A stretch of 49,028 nt of DNA from CAZJHX01 sp964545715 (GCA_964545715.1 CAZJHX010000079.1:1-49028), one strand, 5' to 3'. Counted from the first letter of the stretch, positions 8,252 to 17,970 are shown. Notes: a model not told the origin generated them from the sequence alone. Translations and numbers: made by a program.

Positions 8252-11134
8252 ATGACATGCTCACGCGCCCTCTCTCTGCTCACCGCCCTGCTCTTCGTCG
8301 CCGGCTGCGGCCACACCACCGCCGAGACCGCGTCGATGGAGGTGCGGATCCATCAGCTCGGCAACGGGCTGACCGTGTATCTGACGAAGAACGACCAGGA
8401 GCCGCGGGTCTACACCGAGATCGCCGTGCGCGCCGGCAGCAAGCACGATCCGGCCGACAACACCGGACTGGCGCACTACCTGGAGCATCTGCTGTTCAAG
8501 GGCAGCCAGAGCTTCGGCACCCTTGATTACGACAAGGAGCGACCGCATCTGGAGACGATCGAGGCGCTGTACGAAGAGCGCTTCAAACAGACGGATCCGG
8601 CAGAGCGCGAGGCGACGTACGCCAAGATCAGCGCGGAGTCGGTCAAGGCCGGCGAATACGCGATCGCCAACGAGCTGGACCGCTTTTACCAGGCGATCGG
8701 CGGGCGCCACGTCAACGCGCACACGTCCGACGAGGAGACGGTCTACAAGGTCGGCGTGCCCAAGAACCGGCTGGAGCAGTGGGCCAGGCTGGAGGCCGAG
8801 CGCTTTCGGGCGCCGGTGTGGCGGCTGTTTCAGCCCGAGCTGGAGGTCGTCTACGAGGAGAAGAACCGCTCCATCGACAGCAAGCAGCGCAAGATCATGG
8901 AGGCCGTCGACGCCCTGCTCTACCCCGTTCACCCCTACGGCCAACAGCCCACGATCGGCACCGTCGCGCACCTGAAGAACCCGTCGCTGAAGACGATCAC
9001 CGCCTACTACAACAAGCACTATGTGCCTGGAAACATGGCCGTTTTCATGTCCGGCGACATGGACATCGACAAGACGATCGCCCTGCTGGAGCGCACGCTG
9101 GGGGCCTGGCCGGCGCGTCCGGTGCCGCCGCAGCCGACGTGGGTGGAGAAGCCGCACAAGGGCGTCAAACGCGTGAGCGTGAAGTATCCGGGCGAGGAGT
9201 TTTTGCTGATCGCCTTCCCGACGGCGTCCAACTCGAGCAAGAACGCAGAGGCGCTGAAGCTGGTCGACATGATCCTCGACAACTCGACCGCCGGGCTCAT
9301 CAACCTCAACCTCAACCAGACCCAGAAGGTGCGCGCCGCCGGGTCCTTTCCGCGGCTGCGAAACGACGAGGGGGCGCAGTATCTGTGGGGCGTACCCAAG
9401 GAGGGACAGTCGCTGAAAGAGGCCGAGGACCTGCTCCTTGCGCAGCTCAACCGCATCAAGGCGGGCGACTTCGACGGCTCGCTGCTGCCCGCGATCGTGG
9501 CGGACTACAAGAGCAGCCGCGCGCACAGCCTGGAGTCGAACAAGGCGCGGGTGTCGATGATGCGGTCGTCGTGGCTGCAGTTTCAGAGCTGGCCGCACGC
9601 GCAGGCGGAGATCGCGCGCATGTCCAAGCTGACCAAAGAGGACGTGGTGCGCGTGGCCAACCAGTACTTCGGCGACGCGTACGTCGTGGGGTATCGCGAG
9701 GACGGCAAGCACGAGGTGCCGTCGATCCAGAAGCCCAAGATCGCGCCGATCAAGATCGACCCGACGCGCCAGTCCAATTTCATGGCTGAGCTCATGGCGC
9801 ACACCGTGGCGCCGATCGCGCCCAAATACATCGAGGCCGGGCGCGACTACGTGGTCGAGACGGTGGCCCCCGGCGCGGACCTCTATCACGTGACCAACCC
9901 GGTCAACGATCTGTTCAGCCTGAGCCTGCGCATCGACGTCGGCCTGGCGCAGCGGCCGGCGCTGGAGTTCGCGGCACGTCTGCTGCGCAAATCAGGCGCC
10001 GGCGACCTGAGCCCGGCCGCGCTGAACAAGGCCTGGTACAGCCTGGGCACCACGTTCCGCATCCAGGTCGGGCGCGACGAGACCACATTGGACATCAGCG
10101 GGCTGGGCGAGAACTTCGAGGAGTCCGTCCGCATCCTGATGGACCTGATCAAGCGCCCGGTCATGGAGCAGAAGACGCTGGATCGCGCCGTCAACATCGC
10201 CGCAGGCGAGCGCGAGGACGGCCGCAAAGATCAGAAGACGATCATCCGCGCGCTGCAACAGTACAGCCAACACGGCGCCAAATCGCGATATCTGACCCGC
10301 CTGCCCATCGCCGACGCGCGCAAGCTCAAGGTCGCTGAGCTGTCCGCGCTCATCGGTGGGCTGCTGGACTACAACCACCGCATCTCATACGTGGGCAAGG
10401 CCACACCGGCGGCCGTGCGCGACCTACTGGCCGGGCATCGCCAAGGCTCCGCTGCCCTCAAGGCCCCACCCGTGCGGGTCGCGGAGCGCGTGGCCACCCC
10501 CGAGAAGACCGAAATCCGCTTTGTACACAAGGAGATGGCACAGGCGCTGGTCCGCATCGACTTCACCGACGGCCGCTTTGACGAGGCCGACGGCGCCATG
10601 GCGGACCTCTTCAACTCCTACTTCGGCTCGGGCATGAACTCGATCGTCTTCCAGGAGCTGCGCGAGTCCCGCGCGCTGGCCTACACCGCCCGCGCCCGCT
10701 ACTACATGGGCCGCCGCGCGGACGACGACAACCTGCTCACCTCCCAGCTGGGCACCCAGGCCGACAAGACCTCGGGCGCCATCGAGGTGCTCCTGTCGCT
10801 GATGGACAAGCTGCCCGAGTCGGCCAATCGCTTCAAGGCGGCCCGGGACGCCCGCATCACGGGGTATCGCACCGGCCGTATCCAGTTCCGCCGCATCACA
10901 AGCGACGTCTGGCGCTGGCTGGGCCGCGGCCTGAAGCCCGACCCGCGCAAGGCCCGCTACGAAGCGACCCAATCCGCGACACTCAAAGACCTGCTGGCGT
11001 TCCACAAGGCGCACATCGCCAACCGTCCCAAGCTGATCTCGATTGTGGGCGACAAGACGCGCATCGATATGGAGGCGCTGGGCAAGCTCGGCACGATCAT
11101 CATGCTGGAGCCGGAGGCGATTCTCGCCCTGTAG
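8252..11134 (+). CDS. M16-family zinc metalloprotease, lipoprotein
   Basis: ATG 8252 gives about 960 residues with a signal peptide ending in the lipobox LFVAGC. An in-frame ATG at 8240 and an earlier one at 8216 are less likely. The inverted zinc motif HxxEH appears as HYLEH about 75 residues in, followed about 75 residues later by an acidic stretch (VVYEEKN) that would give the third ligand. There are two tandem M16 halves. The second (from about residue 540) lacks HxxEH and ends with the R/Y substrate-binding-type segment FQELRESRALAYTARARYY. This matches two-domain pitrilysin/PqqL-like outer-membrane-anchored peptidases. Likely role: degrading peptides in the periplasm or outside. It stands alone, 53 nt after the preceding gene. 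Confidence 0.9.
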   Translation: MTCSRALSLLTALLFVAGCGHTTAETASMEVRIHQLGNGLTVYLTKNDQEPRVYTEIAVRAGSKHDPADNTGLAHYLEHLLFKGSQSFGTLDYDKERPHLETIEALYEERFKQTDPAEREATYAKISAESVKAGEYAIANELDRFYQAIGGRHVNAHTSDEETVYKVGVPKNRLEQWARLEAERFRAPVWRLFQPELEVVYEEKNRSIDSKQRKIMEAVDALLYPVHPYGQQPTIGTVAHLKNPSLKTITAYYNKHYVPGNMAVFMSGDMDIDKTIALLERTLGAWPARPVPPQPTWVEKPHKGVKRVSVKYPGEEFLLIAFPTASNSSKNAEALKLVDMILDNSTAGLINLNLNQTQKVRAAGSFPRLRNDEGAQYLWGVPKEGQSLKEAEDLLLAQLNRIKAGDFDGSLLPAIVADYKSSRAHSLESNKARVSMMRSSWLQFQSWPHAQAEIARMSKLTKEDVVRVANQYFGDAYVVGYREDGKHEVPSIQKPKIAPIKIDPTRQSNFMAELMAHTVAPIAPKYIEAGRDYVVETVAPGADLYHVTNPVNDLFSLSLRIDVGLAQRPALEFAARLLRKSGAGDLSPAALNKAWYSLGTTFRIQVGRDETTLDISGLGENFEESVRILMDLIKRPVMEQKTLDRAVNIAAGEREDGRKDQKTIIRALQQYSQHGAKSRYLTRLPIADARKLKVAELSALIGGLLDYNHRISYVGKATPAAVRDLLAGHRQGSAALKAPPVRVAERVATPEKTEIRFVHKEMAQALVRIDFTDGRFDEADGAMADLFNSYFGSGMNSIVFQELRESRALAYTARARYYMGRRADDDNLLTSQLGTQADKTSGAIEVLLSLMDKLPESANRFKAARDARITGYRTGRIQFRRITSDVWRWLGRGLKPDPRKARYEATQSATLKDLLAFHKAHIANRPKLISIVGDKTRIDMEALGKLGTIIMLEPEAILAL

Positions 11135-11350
11135 ATATTTCGGCGCTTCTCCAGCCAGGACCGCCGGTTCCCCCCACCCATTCCGAGCCGGCTCTCCGCT
11201 CAGCCGTGGCGTTCCGAGGTCTGGTTGAGGACGAGGTCCACGTGACCATCCCGTGACAGACCAGGCCCCGCTGACCTCGCTCCGCTCGGGCATCGATCCA
11301 ACCCATCCGCACCAGGAGCGTGGCCCTCTACAGGGACACGTTCCCAGGGG
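11135..11350. other. Non-coding stretch before the transposase
   Basis: No convincing gene was seen between the protease stop and the transposase promoter. The only structure noted is an imperfect palindrome at 11320-11339 (GTGgCCCT, 4-nt loop, AGGGaCAC), just upstream of the -35 box. It could be a REP-like element or operator of the adjacent RAYT gene. No T-rich terminator follows the protease gene. Confidence 0.4.
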
Positions 11351-11379
11351 TTGACTTGCCGACCGACAGGCACTATTAT
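11351..11379 (+). promoter_or_regulatory. Sigma70-type promoter of the transposase
   Basis: TTGACT (11351-11356) and TATTAT (11374-11379) are separated by exactly 17 nt, one mismatch from each consensus box. The expected transcription start, about 7 nt on, falls near 11386. That leaves only about 7 nt before ATG 11393 and no room for a Shine-Dalgarno site, so the mRNA would be nearly leaderless. Confidence 0.6.
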
Positions 11380-11392
11380 CTGCCTAATCAAG

Positions 11393-12100
11393 ATGTCACG
11401 TACCACCTCCCGCAAACGGCAGCTCGCACTCGACTTCAAGTCTTGGGGTGGGGCGCGAAAAGGCGCCGGTCGCAAGCGGCAACCGGGCGTTCGGCGCCGC
11501 GTCGCGCACGTCATCCGGCCGGCCGTCTCGGAGTGTGCGCCGCTACACGTCACCATGCGCCTGGCCGCCGGGCTGCCCTCGCTGCGCCGCGCGCGGACCT
11601 TTCGCGTCGTTCGCCGCGCGCTCGCCACGGCTTGCGCCCGCTTCGGGGTGCGCATCACCGACTGGAGCGTCATGACCAACCACCTGCACCTGATTGTGGA
11701 GGCGCCCGACAAGCGCGAGCTGTCACGCGCCATGCAGGGGCTGGGCATTCGGCTGGCCCGCCGCCTCAACGGCGTGTGGCGCCGGCGGGGCAAGGTCTTC
11801 GATGGCCGCTACCACGCTCGCGCGCTCACGACGCCGCTCGAGGTTCGCCGCGGTCTGGCTTACGTCCTCAACAACGCGCGCCGCCACGCCGCACGCGGTG
11901 GCCACCGCTACCCCAAAGACTGGCTGGACCCATACTCCACGTGCCTGGAGTTCGAGGGCTGGCGCGAGCAGCCAGTCCGCTCGGAACACGCCATATGCCT
12001 GAATCGCGCCCCGCCCGGCACCTGGCTGCGCCGCGAAGGCTGGCGAGAGCATGGGCTCATCCCGATCGCGGAGCTACCGCGCCCGTGGATCAACCGCTGA
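11393..12100 (+). CDS. RAYT / IS200-like HUH tyrosine transposase
   Basis: A 235-residue member of the REP-associated Y1 transposase family. The sequence shows a basic N-terminus with GGARKGAGRK, then PLHVTMRLAAGLPSLR, the HUH motif in SVMTNHLHLIVEA, the RGKVFDGRYHAR segment and a candidate catalytic tyrosine in LAYVLNNARRHA. These enzymes cut single-stranded DNA at REP palindromes. This is a single-copy domesticated type, with no second IS gene beside it. ATG 11393 follows directly after a near-consensus promoter. A shorter relative of the same family lies just downstream at 12190. Confidence 0.9.
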   Translation: MSRTTSRKRQLALDFKSWGGARKGAGRKRQPGVRRRVAHVIRPAVSECAPLHVTMRLAAGLPSLRRARTFRVVRRALATACARFGVRITDWSVMTNHLHLIVEAPDKRELSRAMQGLGIRLARRLNGVWRRRGKVFDGRYHARALTTPLEVRRGLAYVLNNARRHAARGGHRYPKDWLDPYSTCLEFEGWREQPVRSEHAICLNRAPPGTWLRREGWREHGLIPIAELPRPWINR

Positions 12101-12165
12101 ACAACCCGCTCCGCCGGTCATGAAACTGTCATTGTGCAGTAGTCTCAGCGACTCCTGACACGATT

Positions 12166-12188
12166 CGCCCGTGAGACACTGACGGGCG
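12166..12188. repeat. REP-like hairpin downstream of the transposase
   Basis: CGCCCGT (12166-12172) and ACGGGCG (12182-12188) form a perfect 7-bp inverted repeat around a 9-nt loop. It lies 65 nt after the RAYT stop and just before the relic transposase. An overlapping longer-range repeat (GTCTCA 12142-12147, TGAGAC 12172-12177) could form an alternative fold. It may be a REP-type target or a weak terminator; no U-tract follows. Confidence 0.35.
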
Positions 12189-12189
12189 G

Positions 12190-12408
12190 GTGCTCGTCGA
12201 CCAGGCGTTTTCCATCCCCAAGACCGGGCGCCTGATGCACCACAAGCGGGATGTGTCGACGTGCCGGCCCATGCACATCACGCAGAAGGTGGTGGCGGGA
12301 CTGCCGTCTTTGAGGCAGGGATGGATCCGCGACCGGCTCATCGAGCTGCTCCGTCAGGCAGTTCCTCGCGGGTTGCGGACCGGCGCTGTCGTGGTCGCAG
12401 CTGAATGA
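12190..12408 (+). pseudogene. Relic of a second RAYT transposase
   Basis: The 72-codon frame contains RPMHITQKVVAGLPSLRQ near 12265, followed by an Ile/Leu/Arg helix. This aligns with PLHVTMRLAAGLPSLRR of the intact transposase 870 nt upstream. The HUH motif, central region and tyrosine are missing, so it is an N-terminal fragment without activity. It indicates an earlier insertion or duplication at this spot. The remaining 12409-12514 region holds nothing I can support. Confidence 0.55.
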
Positions 12409-12514
12409 CCGCCCACGTGCGCGCCACAAGGCCGGATGGGTTTTGAGGATGGACAGGTCTGTGAAGGAGGTGCGCGCGCGCATCACCTCCCGAGCTCACC
12501 AGCCACGGCGGCAA

Positions 12515-13066
12515 TCAGGACCAGGCGGACTCCTCGGGCCCTCCCACGAACCAGGCGCCGGTGTGGGCGCACTGCTCGCAGCGCACCTCGACCGAGCGGT
12601 AGTTCATGGCGACGATGTCGTCCACGTGGACGTGGCCTGAGCCGCACCGCGGGCAGGTGTAGTCTCGCTCTTCGGCGTCGGGGGTCGAGCGTCCCTGCTC
12701 GTAGCCCGCCTCCATCGAGGTCAGGACGGCCTGGATGACCGCCGGCCGCACGTCCAGGCCGACCGCCGCGGCGACCAGCTCTTCGAAGAGCGCGCGCGCG
12801 GCGGACAGCACCGCGCGAGCAGCAGCCAGGTTGTCGCCTGTGCGGGCTCGCACCTCGGGCTCCAACGCCACGATCAATCGCGCGCGGGCCATGTTGGCGT
12901 CGCTGAACAGGGCTGCCGCGGCGGTCTCGGTGAGGTTGCCTGCCAGCGCCGCGTCCAGGGCGTCGGTTACCGATTGAAGGTGCGCATGGGCCGGCGTGCC
13001 GGTGACGGCGGTGGCCAGGACGGTGCGCCAGGTCGCGTTGTTGCTCGTTGTGGTCACGGTTCTCAT
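12515..13066 (-). CDS. Small zinc-ribbon protein paired with the toxin-like gene
   Basis: A 183-residue, Ala/Leu-rich, mainly helical protein with a C-terminal zinc ribbon: CPRCGSGH (about residue 142) and RCEQCAH about 25 residues later. I do not recognise the helical part. ATG 13066 lies 3 nt after the stop of the 1613-residue toxin-like protein, so the two are co-transcribed and probably co-translated. By analogy with effector/immunity or effector/chaperone pairs, it may neutralise or escort the large protein. That is inference from position only. Confidence 0.6.
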   Translation of the reverse strand: MRTVTTTSNNATWRTVLATAVTGTPAHAHLQSVTDALDAALAGNLTETAAAALFSDANMARARLIVALEPEVRARTGDNLAAARAVLSAARALFEELVAAAVGLDVRPAVIQAVLTSMEAGYEQGRSTPDAEERDYTCPRCGSGHVHVDDIVAMNYRSVEVRCEQCAHTGAWFVGGPEESAWS

Positions 13067-13069
13067 ATA

Positions 13070-16000
13070 TCAGAGCCCCAGCAGCGCGCGAAGCCGGGTC
13101 ATTGCAGGCGACGAGGCCGCGTCGAAGGCGGCGCCGGCGGTCTGGATCTCCGTGCGGAGCGCGATGCTCGTCAAGTTGATCTCGTAGAAGCGGCTGGCGG
13201 TCTGGAAGTCCGCGCTGGAGCCCGTCGCGCCGGCGGCCGACCGATACTCCCGGGTAAACGTGGTCTGCAGCAGGTCGATCTCCGACGCGCTGAGGCCGCT
13301 GGACTGGCCGAAGAGACGCAGCGACTCGTTGAAGCGGCCCGTGTCGGCGGCGCCGGTCGCGACGCCCTTGCCGTCCTGGCCCACCGAGCGCCACAGAGTC
13401 TCGACGTCAAACGTGGTGACCTGATCGCCGTGCACCGAGAAGTTGCCCGCGTGGCCGTCGCCGTGCGCCAGCGTGGCCGGCAGGTCGGCGCCGCGGAAGT
13501 CCTCGAAGAGGCCCTCCATCGCGCGACGCAGTCGCACACGGTCGGCGGCCGGGATCGAGTCGGCCAGGCCGTCCCAGCGTCCCAGCAGCTTGGTTATCTC
13601 CTTCTCGATGTACTCGGGAGCAACCGAGCGACCTGCCGAGCCCGCCGAGTGCAGCTCGCTCATGCCGCGCGCCACCGACCGCACGTCGGCGACCAGCGCC
13701 TCCACGGCCTCGGTGCGGGCGGCGCCGGCCGGCATGCCGCCGACATCCTCCAGCGTGGACTTCAGGATGCGACCAGGCGCCGCCTCCATCAGGCCTACGC
13801 CGGTGTCGCCGAAGCGGCCCGGGTTGCCGATCTCGACACCGCGGAAGTGCTCCATCTGCAGGCCGCGCAGCTTGTTGAGCGCCCCGACCTCGCGCAGGAA
13901 CTCGGCCCGGTCGCCGAAGACCTTGAAGAAGCCCATCAGCTCGCCCTTGTGCATGGCCTTGTAGACCACCGCGCCGGAGAAGCCCGCCGCGTTGCCGCCC
14001 AGCCGGCTGATCTGCAGATCCGCCGCCGAGACGCCCAGGTCGTCCGCCAGGTAGCGAGCGATGGAGCCGCTCTCGTTGGTCGGGTCGATGCGCACGGTCG
14101 GCAGGTCGCCCATCACGCGCGCTGCGTCGTCCGCCCCGATCTGGCCACGCGTGGTCGCGACACGGGAGTCCTCGAACGCGCCCGCGACGTCCTGCGCCTG
14201 CCCGACTCGGGTCGGCCCGGTGCCCGCCAGTCGCGCCGTCGGCACGCCGTCAACGATGTCCAGCACCACGTTGGCGTTCTGGCCCCGCAGCGCCGGCAGG
14301 TCGCCCTTGACGCTCAGCATCATCAGGCCGCCGGTCGCGGCGATCTGGGCGATGAGCAGCGCGATGGACCGGTTCTTCTGGCCCTCGGGCAGGTTGCTGT
14401 CTTTGATCTGCTGGATCTGCGCGACCGCCTGGCTCGTCATCGTGATGAGACCCACGCCGTCCGCGGCGATCGCAGTGCCGACCAACGGCACGTACGCGCG
14501 ACCCGAGAAGGCCGCCAAACGCGCCATCGTACCGGTCAGGGCCGTGCCGCCACGCGCCGCCTGAACACCGGCGACCGTGATCCGACCCGCACCCAGCGCA
14601 CCGGCGGTGGCCAGCGAACCCACGATGGTCGCGATATCCAAGATCGCGGTAGTGCCGTCGAGCGCGCCGTGATCCGCCCGCTGATACATGTCTCCGGCGG
14701 CTGCGGTCGCGCTCGCAACGCTGCCCGCTGCCAGCGCCACGGTGCCGAGCACAGCGACAGTGCCGGTACCGAACGTGACCAGCCCCAGACCGACCGCGGC
14801 CAGGCCCAGACCGATGTACGTGAGCCAGTCGACCCAGGTCATGGACTCGGTCGTGGTGACCTCGGACATGCGCCCGCCGTTGGGCAGCTGGTAGCTGATC
14901 AGGCCCTTGGGAAAGTGCAGCTTGGTGTCCAGCTCCTGAAAGAGCGAGTGCGGCGGCTCTGTCTGGCCGCTGCTCTTGCTGACGTTGTCCTCGAAGGTGC
15001 GGTTGGGGTTGGTCAGATCCTTGAGGATCCACTCGCCGTCCTGCTCCCAGTAGTAAAGCTGCAGCGGGACGCCCAGGCGCGCGTCCTTGCCGTACGTGGC
15101 TTCGTCTGCCTGGAAGACCGCGCTGACCCGCTTGGGGTTGTGCTCTTCGATCTTCTGCATCTCGCCGCGCATCGCGCCCAGGTAGTTGGCGCGCTGGGCC
15201 TCTTTGCTGTTTTCGCCGTGCTTCTCCTCGAGCTCGTGCGCGATCCACTTGTCCAGCCCGCCGACCAGCCGGCTGTAATTCTTGAGCGCCTTTGTCCAGT
15301 TGCCGTCGCGGATGTCGCCCGCAAGCTCCGGACCGGCGCCCGACGTGTTGCTGTAGAAGGCGGCGACCGTGGTCATCTCGCCCGTGTACTCGTTGACCAT
15401 CGTCGACGAACCACCGTACCCGCCGCTGGGCAGCGCGGACATCGGGGTGACCTTGTCGAGCGCCTCGAACAACGACTGAGCGTGACGCGCCGCGCTGGCG
15501 CGAACGCCGCTGGACACCGACCCACCCTGGCGCTGTGCCTGCAGTACGATCATGTCGCGGCTCAGCGCATTCCATGCGTTGTAGGTCGCGTCGTTGATGA
15601 TCCCGGCCTCATGAGCGCGATGCCGCTCTGATGCCAGCGCGCCCTGCAGCCCGTCCAGCTGCTGCTGGAAGTTGCCCGGCTTCGCGTTGGCGACGACCTG
15701 GCGGTATTGCATCATCGTGCGCTCGGCCTCGGAGAAGAAGCCCAGCGCGGTAGCTGTCTGGTCGCTGTAGATGATCGACAGCGCGTACTTGCCCTCGAGC
15801 TCCTCAAACGCGTGGCCCGGATCGTTGATCTGGTTGTGCACGCTGATCAGCTCCAGCCGCTGCTCCACCGACAAGCCGTCGGCGGTGCTGCGCCCGAATC
15901 GCTGGTCCAGCGCGCGGACCTCGGTGATTCGGTCGCGCGACGTCGGCGCCATGGCCAGCAGACCGTCGACCAGCTGCTGAAACTGCGCCGAGTTCTCCGC

Positions 16001-17911
16001 CGTCAGCGCCGCTTTGTGCTGGCGTACGCGCACTCTCAGTGCGCCGATAAGGTCGCGATATCTGCTAAGCGACTGGGCCCGCTGCAGGCCGCCGATCACG
16101 CCGTCCGCCTGTACGAACTTGCCCTGGATCGTGGCCAGATCATCCGTACTCTGAGGCGCCGCGTCCGCCAGCGGATCCAGCGCCACCGTCTCGTGCGACC
16201 CGGTGTCGACCGTGTTGCGACCGTCGCGACTGGTGCCCGGCACATACTGGGCGTTGGACGTCAGGTCCGCCAGCTGCCCCTTGCGGGAGGCGCTGACGCC
16301 GGCGTTGCGCAACAGATCCTGCGCCTGGGTACGACGCGCCAGGTTGTTCAGCTGGCCCACCGTCAGCATGCGGAAGCTGTCCGCAGCCGGTCGAGGCGGC
16401 TGGTTCATGAAGCCGTATGGGAAGCCCCCGCGCAGAAACGCGTCGCCCGGGTTCTCGTTGAGGCGAAAGAAGTCCTCGGCGTTCTGACCGGGCTGCCAGC
16501 GCCACTGATCCGCGCCGCCACCACCGCCGAGACGACCACCGCCGAGACGACCACTACCGAGGCCACGGTCGAAGCGCTGCAGACCGAGGCCGCCGTTGCG
16601 CGTCTGGCGCTGCATCGAGCGCGCCATCAGCGCCGCCATCGTGCCGGTGTCGGACTGAATGAGCCGGCTGCGGCCGTCCCACAGGTACACCTCGATGCGT
16701 CCGCCGGACAGCTGCGCCAGCGCCGCGTTGGGTCCGCTGAGCACGGTCATGCCGTTGGCCTGGAACACACCGCCGTCGCCCGACGGGTCCACGACCACGA
16801 TCGGGCCGCTGGTCAGCTGCGGCACCACGAGGCGCGGCGTACCGTCGGACGGCCGGATCTGCTGCGTCTGAAGCAGCGACTGCAGCCACTCCAGGTTCAT
16901 GCGCGTGTGGGTGGGCTCGGTGAAGTTGAACGTCCGGCTCTCGGCGTCCCAGGCCAACCCGCGGGGGTTGCTGTCCTGACGCGGGCGGTCGCGCTCGATG
17001 TCCAGTGAGGTGCCGCCCAGAAAGAGCTGACGGCTGCCGGGCTGGGCCAGCTGCATCTCGGGCACCAGCGGGCGGGTAGTCTCATTGCCGCGGTCGCGCT
17101 GGAAGGTCATGCGGCTGCTGCCCAGATGCCCCATGGCGCCGTGAGCGTCGAATTTTACCAGCACCTCGGTCTCGGAGGGGCGGTTCAGCAGCTCCGCGAA
17201 GGCGCCGGGATCCGCGATGATGCGCTCGAGCTGGACGGGGTCCCCGCGAAAGCCCATCTGGCGCGGGTCCACCGGCGCCTGGGTGGCGTGATCCTGAGGG
17301 ACGGCCGGCTGATTCTGCAGCGCCAGCGTCGGCTGAAACAGCGGCACGTCCCACTGGGCGCGCTCCTGCTCACCCGTCGACGGCAGCACCGTCAGCGGGT
17401 TGCGATCGCGGTTGGCCAGCGTCGGGTCGTACAGCACAACGCGGGTCGGCGCGACCTGCGCGGAGAGCACGCGCGGGTCCAGCACCATGACCTCGCCCTC
17501 GCGCTGGGCGGCCGGCCGGTATGTGAGATAGGTCGCCTGCCAGTCCGGCGACAGAAGCTGCGGCTTCAGACGATAGCCGACGCGATCGCCGCGCGTGATC
17601 GGCTCGAGCGCGGAGGCGAGATCCGGCGCGCCATAGGCGTCGCGCGCAACACGGGCCGCCGCGGCCGCGTTTTGATCGGGGACCCACACGATGTCGGGAT
17701 CCTGGTCCGGACGCCACTCGTACGGGGGCGGGCCGTCGCCGATGACGTCGCCGACATCACCGACCTGGAGCAGACGGCGGCCGTTGGCGTAGGACTGGCC
17801 GCGCAGAGAGACGCGCTGCTGCTGCGGCTGCTGACCTTGCTTCTCGGCGCCCTGGGGGGCCTGGTTGTTCTGCCCCTGCTGTTGCTGGGGACCTTCTGTA
17901 CATTCACCCAA
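13070..17911 (-). CDS. Giant toxin-like protein with C-terminal phosphotransferase-like domain
   Basis: 1613 residues from TTG 17911, supported by AAGGAGG at 17919-17925, 7 nt upstream. No signal peptide is seen. Residues 1-35 are Gln-rich. A long unrecognised region follows, with a Gly/Arg-rich segment (LGSGRLGGGRLGGGGG) around residue 460. Residues about 1020-1210 are strongly hydrophobic and Gly/Ala-rich, like the pre-toxin membrane region of polymorphic toxins. Residues about 1290-1530 resemble an aminoglycoside-phosphotransferase/kinase fold. They have a Gly loop-like GGNAAGFSGAVVYKA, a possible Lys in FFKVFGD, the catalytic HGDGHAGN near residue 1483 and TFDVE as the metal-binding Asp. 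The layout resembles large effectors of contractile injection systems, but no such genes are in view. It could alternatively be a housekeeping structural kinase. Confidence 0.6.
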   Translation of the reverse strand: MGECTEGPQQQQGQNNQAPQGAEKQGQQPQQQRVSLRGQSYANGRRLLQVGDVGDVIGDGPPPYEWRPDQDPDIVWVPDQNAAAAARVARDAYGAPDLASALEPITRGDRVGYRLKPQLLSPDWQATYLTYRPAAQREGEVMVLDPRVLSAQVAPTRVVLYDPTLANRDRNPLTVLPSTGEQERAQWDVPLFQPTLALQNQPAVPQDHATQAPVDPRQMGFRGDPVQLERIIADPGAFAELLNRPSETEVLVKFDAHGAMGHLGSSRMTFQRDRGNETTRPLVPEMQLAQPGSRQLFLGGTSLDIERDRPRQDSNPRGLAWDAESRTFNFTEPTHTRMNLEWLQSLLQTQQIRPSDGTPRLVVPQLTSGPIVVVDPSGDGGVFQANGMTVLSGPNAALAQLSGGRIEVYLWDGRSRLIQSDTGTMAALMARSMQRQTRNGGLGLQRFDRGLGSGRLGGGRLGGGGGADQWRWQPGQNAEDFFRLNENPGDAFLRGGFPYGFMNQPPRPAADSFRMLTVGQLNNLARRTQAQDLLRNAGVSASRKGQLADLTSNAQYVPGTSRDGRNTVDTGSHETVALDPLADAAPQSTDDLATIQGKFVQADGVIGGLQRAQSLSRYRDLIGALRVRVRQHKAALTAENSAQFQQLVDGLLAMAPTSRDRITEVRALDQRFGRSTADGLSVEQRLELISVHNQINDPGHAFEELEGKYALSIIYSDQTATALGFFSEAERTMMQYRQVVANAKPGNFQQQLDGLQGALASERHRAHEAGIINDATYNAWNALSRDMIVLQAQRQGGSVSSGVRASAARHAQSLFEALDKVTPMSALPSGGYGGSSTMVNEYTGEMTTVAAFYSNTSGAGPELAGDIRDGNWTKALKNYSRLVGGLDKWIAHELEEKHGENSKEAQRANYLGAMRGEMQKIEEHNPKRVSAVFQADEATYGKDARLGVPLQLYYWEQDGEWILKDLTNPNRTFEDNVSKSSGQTEPPHSLFQELDTKLHFPKGLISYQLPNGGRMSEVTTTESMTWVDWLTYIGLGLAAVGLGLVTFGTGTVAVLGTVALAAGSVASATAAAGDMYQRADHGALDGTTAILDIATIVGSLATAGALGAGRITVAGVQAARGGTALTGTMARLAAFSGRAYVPLVGTAIAADGVGLITMTSQAVAQIQQIKDSNLPEGQKNRSIALLIAQIAATGGLMMLSVKGDLPALRGQNANVVLDIVDGVPTARLAGTGPTRVGQAQDVAGAFEDSRVATTRGQIGADDAARVMGDLPTVRIDPTNESGSIARYLADDLGVSAADLQISRLGGNAAGFSGAVVYKAMHKGELMGFFKVFGDRAEFLREVGALNKLRGLQMEHFRGVEIGNPGRFGDTGVGLMEAAPGRILKSTLEDVGGMPAGAARTEAVEALVADVRSVARGMSELHSAGSAGRSVAPEYIEKEITKLLGRWDGLADSIPAADRVRLRRAMEGLFEDFRGADLPATLAHGDGHAGNFSVHGDQVTTFDVETLWRSVGQDGKGVATGAADTGRFNESLRLFGQSSGLSASEIDLLQTTFTREYRSAAGATGSSADFQTASRFYEINLTSIALRTEIQTAGAAFDAASSPAMTRLRALLGL

Positions 17912-17970
17912 AATCGGGCCTCCTTAGACAACTCCCACCTATGTACCGATCCGCCCACCGCCGGGGTTAT

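Noticed and set aside
8261..9889. 542-codon minus-strand open frame
   Set aside because: Shadow of the M16 protease; low complexity with Arg/Leu/Val/His bias.
12974..15631. 885-codon plus-strand open frame
   Set aside because: Opposite strand of the toxin-like gene; no start signal and no recognisable domain.
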